Positions 30,152 through 42,123 of a DNA stretch of 64,000 bases are shown in pieces. The position numbers and the translations under genes were made by a program. The notes under the pieces are model-generated. The model was not told where the DNA came from and made no database searches. It saw only the letters and a program-made list of their open reading frames with translations. This stretch comes from Bacteroides sp. (lineage in GTDB: Bacteria; Bacteroidota; Bacteroidia; Bacteroidales; Bacteroidaceae): positions 16,570-80,569 of the forward strand of contig JAJQAY010000039.1 of NCBI GenBank assembly GCA_021203515.1, read 5' to 3'. Numbering within the stretch: the stretch's first letter is position 1; each line of letters starts with the position of its first letter.

Positions 30152-33100
30152 ATGAATCTTAAAAAGCATGTGGCAATTTTATTGCTACTCATCCTTTGTA
30201 TGCCTTTGTCGGCACAGGTCAAGGAGAAACTGATTACAATGAATTTCTCAAAAATCCCTCTCTCGGAGGCTATCAGCCGGATCGAAAAGGTCAGTACATA
30301 CACTTTCTTTTATGATGCCAACCAAGTCGATTTACAGCAGAGGGTGAGTTTGAGCGTACAAAAAGCCACCCCAAAGCAGGCAATGGATGCCATGTTGAAA
30401 GGTACGACTGTAAGGTACGAAGTCACCAACACGCAGATTGCCATGTATCCGGTGCAACAAAAAACGACCACCGACAAGCAAATTACCATTAAAGGGCAGG
30501 TAATTGATAACCTGGGCGAACCCGTTATCGGAGCTAATGTGATTGAGGCTGGTACTACGAATGGTGTTATCACCAACCTCGATGGTGACTACACTTTGAC
30601 CGTAAATTCCGGTTCCAATATTTAGGTTTCCTATATCGGCTATGCTACGCAGACGCTGAAAGCCTCTTCAATGCCTTCGATTGTTACTTTGAAGGAAGAT
30701 GCCGAGCTTTTGCAGGAGGTAGTCGTTGTAGGTTACGGTACGATGAAGAAGCAGGACTTGACGGGAGCAGTTGCTTCTATCAAGGCTGAGGACATGGCTA
30801 ATGAGTAACGTCAGACCATTCAGGACATGTTGCGCACGGGAGTTGCCGGGCTTTCAGTCGGTATGGAGACCGATACCAAAGGTAATACCTCCATGCTGAT
30901 TCGTGGTAAGAGTACGATTGCAGCCAGTACCGATCCTCTGCTCGTATTGGACGGAGTGATATATAGCGGTCAGATGACAGATATCAATCCGAACGATATT
31001 GAACGAGTTGACGTTTTGAAAGACGCCAGTTCGGCTGCTGTTTATGGTGCGCAAGCTGCCAATGGTGTTGTATTGATTACCACCAAGAAGGGTACGACGA
31101 GCAAGAAGCCGACCATTAGCTTTAATGGCAGCTGGGGTGTACAGATGATAAACTCATTGCCGGAAGTTTATGAAGGAGACGATTTTGTTAACTTCCGTCA
31201 GGCGGTGATGAAGAGTGCCGAATACACCAAAGCAGCTACCGGCTATTTTGATAATCCGGCTAACTTGAGCGATGCAGACCTGGCTACATGGATGGGCACA
31301 GATACGGGTAATCCCACAGAGATATTGCTTAACCACCTGCGTATGACCAATACTGAAGTCGCTAATTATCTGGCCGGCAATACAGTTGACTGGAAAGACC
31401 TTACCCTCCGCACCGCACTTCGCCAGGACTACACAATCAGCATTGCCGGAAAGAAAGACGAAATGTCTTATTATTCTTCTATCAACTATCTGAAGAATGA
31501 AAGCAACAATAGAGGCGGAGAGTATAGCGCTATACGTGCTCGTGTAAACCTGGAGAACAAGGTGCAAAAGTTCTTGACTTATGGTGTGAACGCTCAATTT
31601 ACTTCCCGCGATGAAAGTAATTTGAATACTACGGATAATGCAACTTATACAAGTTGGTCTTCTGCGCTGTCTCCTTATGGAAGCGTATATAACGAAGATG
31701 GTTCTCTGAAGCTTTATCCCAATGATAACAACAATGCCACGAATCCTTTGCTGAACACTGTTTATTATAACAAGAAGTACGATATCAACAACCTGAATGC
31801 TTCTATTTATCTGAAAATAGATTTGCCGTTGGGTTTCTCTCTGCAAACCACTTATTCTCCGCGCTTCGAGTGGGTCAACTACCTGCACCATCGTTCGGCA
31901 GACCATCCGTCGGCAGGTGATGAAGGTGGGTACGTTCATCGCTATGCGCAGAAAGATTTTTATTGGCAATGGGATAACATGCTGAAGTGGAATAAGAAAT
32001 TCGGTAAGCATGCTTTCGACTTTACCGGACTGATAAACTGGGAGAAATTCCAGCGTTGGAAAACTGCAGCCAAGAACCAGGCTTTTCAGCCGAGTGACAA
32101 TCTTGGTTTTGGCGGTATCGGTTATGGTACTTCTCCTTCGGTAGATGCAGACGATATTTACCGCACGGGAGATGCTCTTATGGGACGCTTGCACCATTCT
32201 TATGACAATCGTTATCTGATAACGGCCACAGTGCGCCGTGACGGATATTCGGCTTTCGGTCAGGCTAATCCGCGTGCCACTTTCCCGTCTGTTGCATTAG
32301 GCTGGGTATTTACGGAAGAATCTTTCTGGAAGAATTTGAATGCCGATTGGTTTGAATATGGTAAGCTGCGTTTCACTTATTGTGAAAACGGTAACCGCTC
32401 TATCGGTGAATATGCGGCATTGATGCAGTTGGAGCCGCGTAAGTATATATATGTAGACCCTGCGACCGGACAATTGGTGAATATCAATACATTCTATTGC
32501 TATAACATGGCAAATCCTAACTTAAAGTGGGAAACGACAACTTCTTATAACGTCGGTTTGGATCTTGCATTCTTAAAGGGACGTTTGAACGGTAGTATCG
32601 ATATTTATCACAAAAGCACCACAGACTTGTTGAACAACCGCCAGCTTCCGAGCTTGATAGGTTATAGCAGCGTAAAAGCCAATATCGGTGAGATTTGGAA
32701 CCGTGGTGTTGAATTTACTTTGAGTTCCACTAATATTCAGAATGATATCCTGACGTGGCGCACAACGTTCAATCTTACATACAATAAGAATACCATCAAG
32801 CACCTGTATGGCATTATGGAAGACGTGACGGATGAGGCCGGAAATGTGATAGGTCAGAAAGAAGCTGATGATATCACGAACGGATATTTCATTGGTCATG
32901 CTTTGGACGAAGTTTGGGGATATAAGTTTATGGGCGTATGGCAGGAAAGCGAGACCGAAGAAGCTGCCAAGTACGGACAAATTCCGGGCGACCCCAAGAT
33001 ATTGGATAAAGACCAGAACTATAAATATAGCAATGACGACAAAGAGTTTTTAGGGAACACAACTCCGAAAGTACGCTGGAATATGCGTAACGAGTTCACC

Positions 33101-33511
33101 CTTTTCAAGAACTTCGACATCTCGTTCAGTATGTATTCCTATCTGGGACACATCAAGAAGATGGACCGCTTCACCAATAACAATGCCTTGCTGAATACGG
33201 TGAACCAAATCAAGCGCGACTACTGGACAGCCGACAACCCCATCAACGGCTTCCCCCGTTTGAGCGCCAAGAACCCCGGCGGCATCACCTACTATATCTA
33301 TAGGAATGCTTCTTTCATGCGTATCGATAATATTTCTTTGGGCTATACTTTCCCGAAACATTTGCTTGCTCCGTTGAAGTTGGAAGCTCTGCGACTGAAT
33401 TTGTCAATGAAGAATGTGGGTTATTTCACCGGATGGCCGGCTTATGACCCGGAGAATTCAGACAGCAATACTCCGAGAACGATTACTTTTGGTATTAATA
33501 TGACATTATAA
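30152..33511 (+). pseudogene. SusC/RagA TonB-dependent receptor with N-terminal STN domain; one frame with two in-frame stops (TAG 30623-30625, TAA 30806-30808)
   Basis: ITMNFSKIPLSEAISRIEKVSTYTFFYD (STN), VIDNLGEPVIGANVIEAGTTNGVITNLDGDYTL, VVVGYGTMKKQDLTGAV, DPLLVLDGVIYSGQMTDINPNDIERVDVLKDASSAAVYGAQAANGVVLITTKKG. Confidence 0.9.
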
Positions 33512-33529
33512 TAAAAGGAAAATAGAACA

Positions 33530-35376
33530 ATGAAAAAGTTAGTAAAATATACGTTAGGACATGTCAGTATACTTGGACTGATGTTCGTTGCAAGTGGATG
33601 TTCCGACTGGCTGGTTCCTAAACCGCTTTCTTTCTTTACTCCTGAGAACACCTTCAATACATACGAAGGTTTGAAGACGAGTACCGACATGTTGAACCGC
33701 GATGTGCGCTATTTTGATTATTATCCTACTGGCGGTTCTGCCGACCCTTGCATCATTTCAGAGTACTTTTTCTCTGAAATGGGAGTGAATGCCCGTACCG
33801 ACGCGGCCAATGCACCGGTCGATTTGGTACGCCAGATTACCCCGTCGGCTTCTCTGACTGGCAATGCAACCCAAATCAACAACTACTGGACATACTTGTA
33901 TAAGGGTATTAAAGATGCCAATACTCTGTATGACCGGGCGCAAGATGTAGAAATGACCGAAAAGCAAAAAGGCGAAATCGAAGCATTGGCGGTTTTCCAC
34001 CGTGCTTTCCGCTACTATCGCTTGGTTCACCAGTACGGTGACGTGCCATTCATCGTGCACGAAGTAACCGGGCCGCGTTATGACTTTTATACCACTAAGC
34101 GCGAAGCCATTCTTCGCTATCTGAAAGAAAACTTGGACCGCACGGCTCCTTATCTGTCAAACGATGTATATATCGGCATGGTGTCGCAAGCTGCTGCCTA
34201 TCATTTGCTGACGAAGATAAACCTGGCGTTGGGCGAGTTCGACGATGCTGTTGAGTCGGCAACAAGGTGATTGGCGACGGAGTGCACCATCTGATGAAAG
34301 ACCGCTTCGGTGTAGACAAGAACGATGCGACAAAAGACGTCATTTGGGATTTGCATCAGTCCGATAACAAAGCATTGCCCGAAAACAAGGAAGTACTCTA
34401 TATGGTAATCGACCGCTACGATGCCGGCACGGACATGCGTTCGGCGGCAGGCTTGGAAATCAAACGTCAGTTGGTTCCCTGGTTCCCGGCTTCCAATCAG
34501 ATTTCGACTCCGGCAGGTGAACAAGGCTTTGCCGATAATGATGAAAAGAAGAACCCTTATCTGCTGGAATACGGACGTGGAATATGCACGCTGCGTTCCA
34601 CCTGGTATCATCAATATTCCATCTGGACATTGGACGATACAGACTTGCGCCATAAGGCAGGCAACTGGGTTCATGTACGCGACTTGAAATATAACAACCT
34701 CACATTGAAGGGCAAGTCCGACTGGTATGGAAAGAATGTGCAGTTGTACAACGACAAAGGTGATATTCTTGTCAAAGATACTATCCGTTGCTGGAGCAGT
34801 TGGCCTCATTACAAATCCAATGTTGCCGACCAGAAAGCAAATTGGTGGCGTGGCGGTTGGGCCGACTGGTACGTGTTCCGTTTGGCAGAAACATACTTGC
34901 TGCGTGCCGAAGCCTATACGTGGCTAGACAAGAAAGACCTGGCAGCAGCCGACATCAACGAAGTGCGCAGACGTGCCGGTGCCCGCGATTTGGACGCGAG
35001 CGAAGTCAGCATCAGCCAGATATTGGACGAACGTGCGCGTGAGTTGTTCTACGAAGAACCGCGTAAGACGGAGTTGACCCGTATCGCTTATCTGTTTGCA
35101 AAGACAGGCAAGGCCGACGAAAAAGGTCGCACATGCTCCATGACCAACTTTACGGAGAACAACTACTTCTATAACCGCATTATGGATCGGACGGAATTCT
35201 ATAATCAAGGTGTGAAGAATGGTGTGGGTAACTCTTATACGATAGCTCCGTACAACGTGCTGTGGCCTATCGCCGAGAAAGCCATCTCTACCAATGTAGA
35301 GGGTCATATCAATCAAACTCCGGGCTATGCAGGTTCCGAGAATAATATCGAGCCGATGGATACTCCGAATAAATAA
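33530..35376 (+). pseudogene. SusD/RagB family lipoprotein, one-base frameshift at ~34265
   Basis: LMFVASGCSDWL lipobox; restored frame gives VESANKVIGDGVHHLMKDRFGVDK; RLAETYLLRAEAYTWLDKKDLAAADINEVRRRAGA. Confidence 0.88.
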
Positions 35377-35939
35377 TAGTTTTGCTCTTTTTGCCATTAC
35401 CCGTTATTCTTCTGTGATAAGCTATTGAAGCATAGACGTCTAACGGGTGGTGGTAGCAGTTATAGCAGGGTGATGGTAAAAGTTTGCCATCACCTTATTT
35501 TGTTTTCTATTGATTTTCTTTTGTAACTTCCTTATTCTCAGCTTTTACATATACTTTGTGCGACCCTTGTCCAAAGATGCAAAATCCATGAGGCAAAGTC
35601 AAGTTTATCCCTGTTTATTTTTCAATTATTCTTATTGGTTTGAGGCGCTCGTCCTTGAGGCAAATGTTCAAAAGAAAGGGCTTTGTTTGCTTACTTTCGG
35701 TTGGTGTTGCTCGTGCCTATCAGGTTCTGGGGAATAGTAAACCTTATTCAATAATTTTATAATATAAGATTGGGGCGGCATGTCAGTAAATTGATTATTT
35801 TTGTAGTTAGAGTTCGTAATAAGATAGATTTTTATATATTTGTATATAAATTGTTTTCAGCGGCAATGTTATATAACCGCAATAAAATTAATTCTCAATA
35901 CTTATATATCCTAATATTATTCGTTTCAGATATAAATAA

Positions 35940-37169
35940 ATGTGTAAAATGGTTAGATATAAACAAGCATTGTTAGTGTTCATTGTTGCCTTATATGGGA
36001 TATCAGCCTTCTCTCAAGAGAAAGACTCTCAGAACTTTTCGTTCTCGAACAATATTGTGGGCAATAAAATTATATTAAACTATGTGGATGATCGCATTTA
36101 TATACCGGCAAACATTGAAGAGGGTGTTAAATGCAGTTTATTCTTAGACTCTGAAATTAAAAATGTATCGCTAGATTCTACTTTTGTCGCAAGAAATAAA
36201 ACAAAATTAGGTTTGATAATCAATCCACATCCAAATTATGTCACAAGTTTAGAGGGAGTTGGAAGGTTTTATCAAGCTCTATTTGTTTGGAGTAAAGATG
36301 AGGATAGAAAACGAGACCTAAAAATTCAAATTGGAAACAATGTCGTTTCTGAAGAGCATCCGATTGTTTCAAATCAAAATGATGATAAAATAGGGTCAGG
36401 TATATTTCCTTTATACTTATTGGCAAAAACAGATTGTAAATATTGATGTTAGAGAAAGAAAAATAGTTTTATTAGACAAGATAGATAATAAATCCGATTC
36501 CATCCATTTTGAAATCGATCCTTATACTTCTGCTCCATTAATCAATATTCCTATTCTTGTACGTACTATTGATGCATCCTATACAATAAAAGGAAAGTTT
36601 CTTTTGGATTTGGGATTTAGAGGCGACCTTGTTCTTTCCGAGTCTGTATTGGAAAACCAGGAAAGCAAACTGCCATATCAAGAATATAGCTATACATCCA
36701 ATTCGATAAAAACGCAACCACACTCAAAGAAAGCTATAATATTTCTTTGGATATCAATAATATACAGGTGAAAAATGCAACAATAGTCTACGCAAAGAAA
36801 TTATCGCCCAATATTATAGGAATCATAGGTATGGGAATTTTAAAACATATAAACTTCGCGGTTGACTACAACAAATGTTTTTTTCATTATCACATGGAAC
36901 GTCCGTTCATTCAAAATCCGCCATATGTAGTAAACGAAAAGGGTGTTGGAGTTTACTTAATAAAGAAATCGTCACTATTGTATGTAGGCAAGATTAGAAA
37001 AGGAGGAAAAGCAGACTTGTTGGGTGTAAAATTGCTGGATAAAGTTATTCAAATTGATAATCAATATGTGACAGAAGAGAATTGCGATGCATTGCTTGGT
37101 AAACTTCCATTTGCAAGAAAAATTGTTATTCAAAGTAAGGATGGAAAGAATATTACTCTACAGAAATAG
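35940..37169 (+). pseudogene. Secreted retropepsin-like aspartyl protease/PDZ-like protein with two apparently compensating frameshifts
   Basis: FLLDLGFRGDLVLSESVLEN, IIGIIGMGILKHINFAVDYNKCFFHY, PDZ-like GVGVYLIKKSSLLYVGKIRKGGKADLLGVKLLDKVIQID; shifts at ~36430 and ~36735. Confidence 0.65.
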
Positions 37170-37281
37170 TATACAAGTATAATTCGTAACATGAAGTCAT
37201 ATATGGCTATGGCTATTTTCTTTGTGATAGTATCGTAGTATTTATCAAAAAGAATATTTGTTTACTTAATATTTAGCGATT

Positions 37282-38230
37282 ATGAAAATCTTAATTACCT
37301 TGTTTTTAGTCCTGTCCTTGTCGACCAGAATGTGTTTGGCCCAATCAATACAAGATAATGAATGGAATGACAGTGAAAATAGCTTGCTCTGGAAAATTTC
37401 CGGTAACGGGTTACAGCATGATTCATTCTTATTTGGCACGATGCATAATGTTGATCGCACGTTCTTAGATAGTATTTCAGGATTTAGAAAAGCCTTTAAA
37501 ACTGCTAAACAAATAGCAGTAGAGTGTGATATATTTACTTATCCGCAAGCTAAAAAAGAGCTAAAAGACTATGCCTTTATGCCAAACGACACTACTTATG
37601 CGATGCTCTACAATCATGATAACTTTCAGTTTATTGATTCCGCACTGAAAAAATACACTCCTGCTTACTCTAAATATAAACCTATGTTTTGGTGTAGTAT
37701 GTTAACCACTATGGCAGTAATTGATAGCATTAAAAATCGAGACATACGAAGTACTTTGGATGGATTCATTTTATTAATGGGATATCAAAACGACAAGAAA
37801 ATCCATTTTATGGAAACTCTTGAAAGTATAGGACGAAAATGGACTGAATATGATTCATTAAGCTATGCAATGGATTTACATTACCAAGCTAAATGTTTAC
37901 AGAGATCATTGGAACATCCGAATGAGATACATTCTTTTTTGAATCAAATGAGGAGATGCTACTTCAAGTAGGATATAAATCATTTGTCTATGTCTTTTTT
38001 TAGGTAAACAAGTAAAAATTGAAGATGAACCAGACTTTGTACTTGATAATGTGAAGCATACTGAATTCTTACTCGTTGCAACTCGAAATGAAGAATGGTT
38101 GAAAAATATTCTTCCAATGATTCATGAAGATTCTTCGTTAATTGCGGTTGGAGTAGGACATCTCATTGGTGTTAATGGCTTGATTGCAAAATTGAGAAAT
38201 CTTGGATATACTGTTGGATCTATGAGATAG
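37282..38230 (+). pseudogene. TraB/GumN family protein, frameshifted near 37960-38010
   Basis: WKISGNGLQHDSFLFGTMHNVDRTFLDSI ... LIAVGVGHLIGVNGLIAKLRNLGYTVGSM in another frame. Confidence 0.75.
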
Positions 38231-38362
38231 CTTATTATTATGAAGACTTAAGTGCCTTTATGGTTATAAGTTGACAAGAGACGGATGACTAAATGCGCAG
38301 ATGTACAGTCTATTATCAGAATGTAATACATATTCACAAAAGGTCTATAACATAACTTGCAT

Positions 38363-38653
38363 ATGAGAAAAGTAGTGACAGTAATCATGTTAGTAGTAAT
38401 CTCGGCTATATATGGTTGCCATAGCGAGAGAAAAACATGTAGAGAACTCTTCGATGAATATTATGATGTTAATATGAAGAGGTGTATAACTGCTATGGAT
38501 GGAGTTGATTCATTGAGAGCAGCTAAGATATGTGCCTGTATGTTCGACAAATTATTTGAGTTGGACTCTACGTTTGTTTACTTGAAGCCCAGGGATATGG
38601 AAGACTTTGTGAACAAGAATGTGTCGAACATTAGTGTCTGTGATAGCCTATAA
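38363..38653 (+). CDS. Small putative lipoprotein with several Cys
   Basis: MRKVVTVIMLVVISAIYGCHSERKTC...: signal peptide and lipobox; no family recognised. Confidence 0.5.
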   Translation: MRKVVTVIMLVVISAIYGCHSERKTCRELFDEYYDVNMKRCITAMDGVDSLRAAKICACMFDKLFELDSTFVYLKPRDMEDFVNKNVSNISVCDSL

Positions 38654-38776
38654 GCGTCCGCGTCCACATTGCATTCATTATGATAAGTAGAGAAGTGTAA
38701 AGCATCGAATGTCTTTCTTTAGCACTTCCCTGTTTTCATATGTTATGACTAATGCATCATTTTATGCTGCACTATA

Positions 38777-40445
38777 TTATTTCCAGAAAGCATTGTCTCG
38801 GACCGGAAAAACGGGAGTTTTCCTTCCATAAAATGTTTCTTTCACGATTTTCTTCGCCTCGGTCACTGCTCCCATTTTGCAGCCTGCATTTACTTTAAAG
38901 TTAACCACGATATTGTCCTTATCCTTTAGCTTGCTATATTCAAACGCAACTTGATTTAGTTCTTTGCCCGTCGGGTCTTTCAATTCTCTAAGCACCTTAT
39001 CGTCCCTGACAAACTTAACTTCAACACCGGTCAGAGGCTCACTCACTTCTCCGTGGGACGCATTTGTAGGAGAAGAAATGAGAATAGGCCATGCTTTATC
39101 CAGAAATTCCTTGCTATTGTTGCCTGAAGCGATGGCAATGCTGTCTCGAATTTCATTATATGCTTCGTAAGCCAGTTACAGAGCCTGTGTAAACTCTCCC
39201 ACATCAGCTCCCGTATCATAGCCAAACAGTATTATCTGTTCTTCCAAACGATTATACTTTTTGTTTGTTTCCCGCTGTTTTTGGGGTAGTTTGCTTCTGA
39301 TAGCTGCTTTCAGCGTTTCTTTTGTTACACGCTCATTGTCAAACAACATCTCATTCCTGCGGTTCATCAGTAGCTGATGCACCTGGCTTTCACGGCATTG
39401 GCGTGCCAGTGTCTGATTGTGACGGGTATAATAATTCGTTTCTTCCTTATGCAATAAATCCAGCAATGTCTGGTAGTCCATCGTTTTCTGCTGTTCTACC
39501 TGCAGGTTCTCTGCGAGTCCCGGTATCAATGTTTCATTCACTTCCGGCTGTGCAAAAGCATAAAGTGCACCAGCCATCACGGGCACTGCAAGTAATAGCT
39601 TTAACCGTGCCCAACGATTTGTTCTTTCTTTTAACATCATAGTGATACGTTTTTTAAGTTTAGAGTGATTAAAGCCATTGGCCATAGAGTAGAGCCTTGT
39701 ACCAACCGCTTTTTTCACCAGTAATAATTGATATTTAGTTGCATCGATGCCTGCATTGATTACACCGTTATCGGCTTCAAATTCATGTATCTCCTGCAGC
39801 TCCCGTTTCAGTAACCAAACTACGGGATTAAACCAATAGATAAGCAAGAAGATTTGCATAAACAATAAATCTATCGTATGATAATTTCGTAAATGCATCG
39901 TCTCATGAAGCAAAATCTCGTCCGGCTGCTGAGAATAGTCGGATGCTGAGATAACAATGTACTTTTCCCAACTAATGAAGCAATAGGCTGCCGGGGGATT
40001 GCCAATATATATTTTCCGTATTTCTTTTTCTCCGACATACGGATTAGCTGAAACATACGGTAAGTGGACAATGACAACCAGATAAGGGCTACCATAACTC
40101 CTATTCCATAGATAGAACCCAAAATAGCAGGGAGCCTATTGGATGATTTTGCTTCCGGATACTTCTCCGGCATGGAAATATCAAATTCTGCCGGTTCCGG
40201 ATTTTCTGCGATATAGTCCGTATCTTGCAACGCTTCATGAATAGTATGCAAGGTATATGCAAAAACGACTCTTCGGTAGTAGTCAGCTCTACAAACGGAA
40301 GCGAAGTACATCCCAACAATCCTACCAGCAGAGTGATGCGGTTGAAGTGGAAAAAGTACTCCGGCTCATTAGCAACTTAAAGAATATATAGAATATTACC
40401 AAGCAGCATCCGGATTTCAGCAGATAAAATAAAAAAAGCTCCCAT
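38777..40445 (-). pseudogene. M56 family (BlaR1-like) peptidase; multiple frameshifts plus in-frame TAA at 39176-39178
   Basis: LHETMHLRNYHTIDLLFMQIFLLIYWFNPVVWLLKRELQEIHEFEADNGVI; reading resumes in frame after the TAA (LAYEAYNEIRDSIAIAS...). Confidence 0.8.
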
Positions 40446-40488
40446 TGTGTTTTCAGATTAAAGTTATCAGACCTCAGGCAGAAAAACA

Positions 40489-40869
40489 TTAACTCTTCTT
40501 CTTTTTAGCTTGCTCTATGTGTTCAATCAACGCCTTCAATTCGTCGACAGACACGCCTTCTTCTTCAATAAAAGAAGACACCACATTTATATATGAATTA
40601 TTATAGTATTGGGATACTACTTCTTTGAGAGCTGAACTTTTATAGTCCTTCTCCGAAACAAGTGCATAGTATTGATAGGTGTTTCCATAAGCTTTGTAAT
40701 CTACGAAACCTTTTTCTTCCAATACCCGCACTAGCGTAGATACCGTATTATAGTGCGGTTTAGGCTCATCATAAAATGATAATAGCTCACGAACAAACAT
40801 AGCTCCATGTTCCCAGAAGATACGCATGATTTCTTCTTCTTTTGCAGTTAATCGTTTCATATATTCCAT
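40489..40869 (-). CDS. BlaI/MecI/CopY family transcriptional regulator
   Basis: RLTAKEEEIMRIFWEHGAMFVRELLSFYDEPKPHYNTVSTLVRVLEEKGFVDYKAYGNTYQY. Confidence 0.92.
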   Translation of the reverse strand: MEYMKRLTAKEEEIMRIFWEHGAMFVRELLSFYDEPKPHYNTVSTLVRVLEEKGFVDYKAYGNTYQYYALVSEKDYKSSALKEVVSQYYNNSYINVVSSFIEEEGVSVDELKALIEHIEQAKKKKS

Positions 40870-41008
40870 AATTATAATGCTTACTGTTGTTTATCAACAC
40901 GACAAATATAATACTAATTTTCAGACAAACAACTAAAGACTGCAGTTAATCAACTAAAGTAATGCGTTATTTAACTATATTTATTAGTAGATTGGGTCTG
41001 TTTCTAAT

Positions 41009-41302
41009 TTACTTCAAAAGTCCTAAGCGAATTTTAATGCCTACCAAGTATAATTTCATTTTGCAGCGTATGCGGCGTAAGTGTCGCAATCGATAAGATT
41101 TGGCAGTTATCCGGAAAAGCATATTCCCGTATAAACAGCAGGTACATTCGAGGGTGTCTTTTGAAACGTTGCGCATCTCTTCAAACACAATCTCAATAGG
41201 CACATATTCATCTATAAAAGCGATAAAATCATCGGTTTCTTCCAGTTTACGTAACAAGCTGCAGGAACTGGCACAGTAGGGGCAATTGGGTTTTGGCTTC
41301 AT
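41009..41302 (-). CDS. Small Cys-rich hypothetical protein
   Basis: 97 aa; MKPKPNCPYCASSCSLL...LECTCCLYGNMLF; no family recognised. Confidence 0.4.
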   Translation of the reverse strand: MKPKPNCPYCASSCSLLRKLEETDDFIAFIDEYVPIEIVFEEMRNVSKDTLECTCCLYGNMLFRITAKSYRLRHLRRIRCKMKLYLVGIKIRLGLLK

Positions 41303-41351
41303 AGTTTTGAATATTAAGCTATTACTTTATTCCCATTTGTCCATAAAAAGA

Positions 41352-41435
41352 GGCGTGGAAACTATTGTTACTATGCACTCTTGTTAGGCTCTGGTTAGGA
41401 CCGTTCAGGAACATAATAAGCAATAGCTCCACGCC
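41352..41435 (-). other. Candidate structured RNA/inverted-repeat element upstream of the Cys-rich ORF
   Basis: GGCGTGGA (41352-41359) pairs TCCACGCC (41428-41435); inner CTATTG/CAATAG extends the stem. A second 11-bp hairpin TTATTATTCGT/ACGAATAATAA lies at 41485-41537. Confidence 0.5.
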
Positions 41436-41715
41436 AAAATGTATATAACAAGATTATATGCAATTTGGACGTGGAGACTCTCACTTATTATTCGTTCCTA
41501 AAAGTCAACCAGACTTCAACAAGAGTACGAATAATAAAATGATTCTCTCCAAATCAAAAACGTATCCCCTCCTATATCCTAGGAGAAGATGCGACAAAGA
41601 TAAGTATTTTTCTGATTTATGAAGGCATAGGAATAAATATTTTACTGTAATGTTAGAAACTGAATGCTGCGTATAGTTAAAGAACATCTCACAATTTACG
41701 CCCTGTTTTGAGTTA

Positions 41716-41909
41716 AATAGGCTGAAAGCCTATTATCTTATAGCCCAGGGCAACGCCCTGGGTATATATGTCATCTATCTGTCTTTGCGCCTTGAAAGGG
41801 CAAAAGCCCGTATTTATCTTATGCCCTTTCAGGGCGTAAATAGTGGGGCGTTCTTTAACCCAGGGCGTTGCCCTGGGCTGTAAGATAAAAGCCTTTCAGG
41901 CTTAGTTTA
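41716..41909. repeat. Nested cruciform-forming repeat element
   Basis: agcccagggcaacgccctgggt (41742-41763) vs perfect reverse complement (41858-41879); outer aggctgaaagcct / agcctttcaggct arms and inner gccttgaaagggca / tgccctttcagggc arms. Confidence 0.85.
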
Positions 41910-42123
41910 AAATCAGGAGTATTTATCTTCCCCTTTAGGGGAGTGAGGGGTTCTATTTCTTTTTGTACGAATATGAATTAAATGTAGCGTGTTTTTCCTA
42001 TTTTTTTGTATGCTTTATGCTGTTTTTGGAAGATTTGTGTGGATAAGAAAGGAAAATAGTGCACACAATGTATCTTTTGCAGTGGCTATCTTTGCGGTAT
42101 TAACTCGAAAAATTATAGATATC

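Noticed and set aside
30623-30808. Stop-codon reassignment or programmed read-through in SusC
   Set aside because: TAA and TAG both terminate many intact genes here (asnS, rpsI, rpsB, trmB), and both stop types occur within the same gene, so mutation or error is simpler.
31154-32197. 347-aa minus-strand ORF
   Set aside because: Antisense to the SusC gene; low-information shadow frame.
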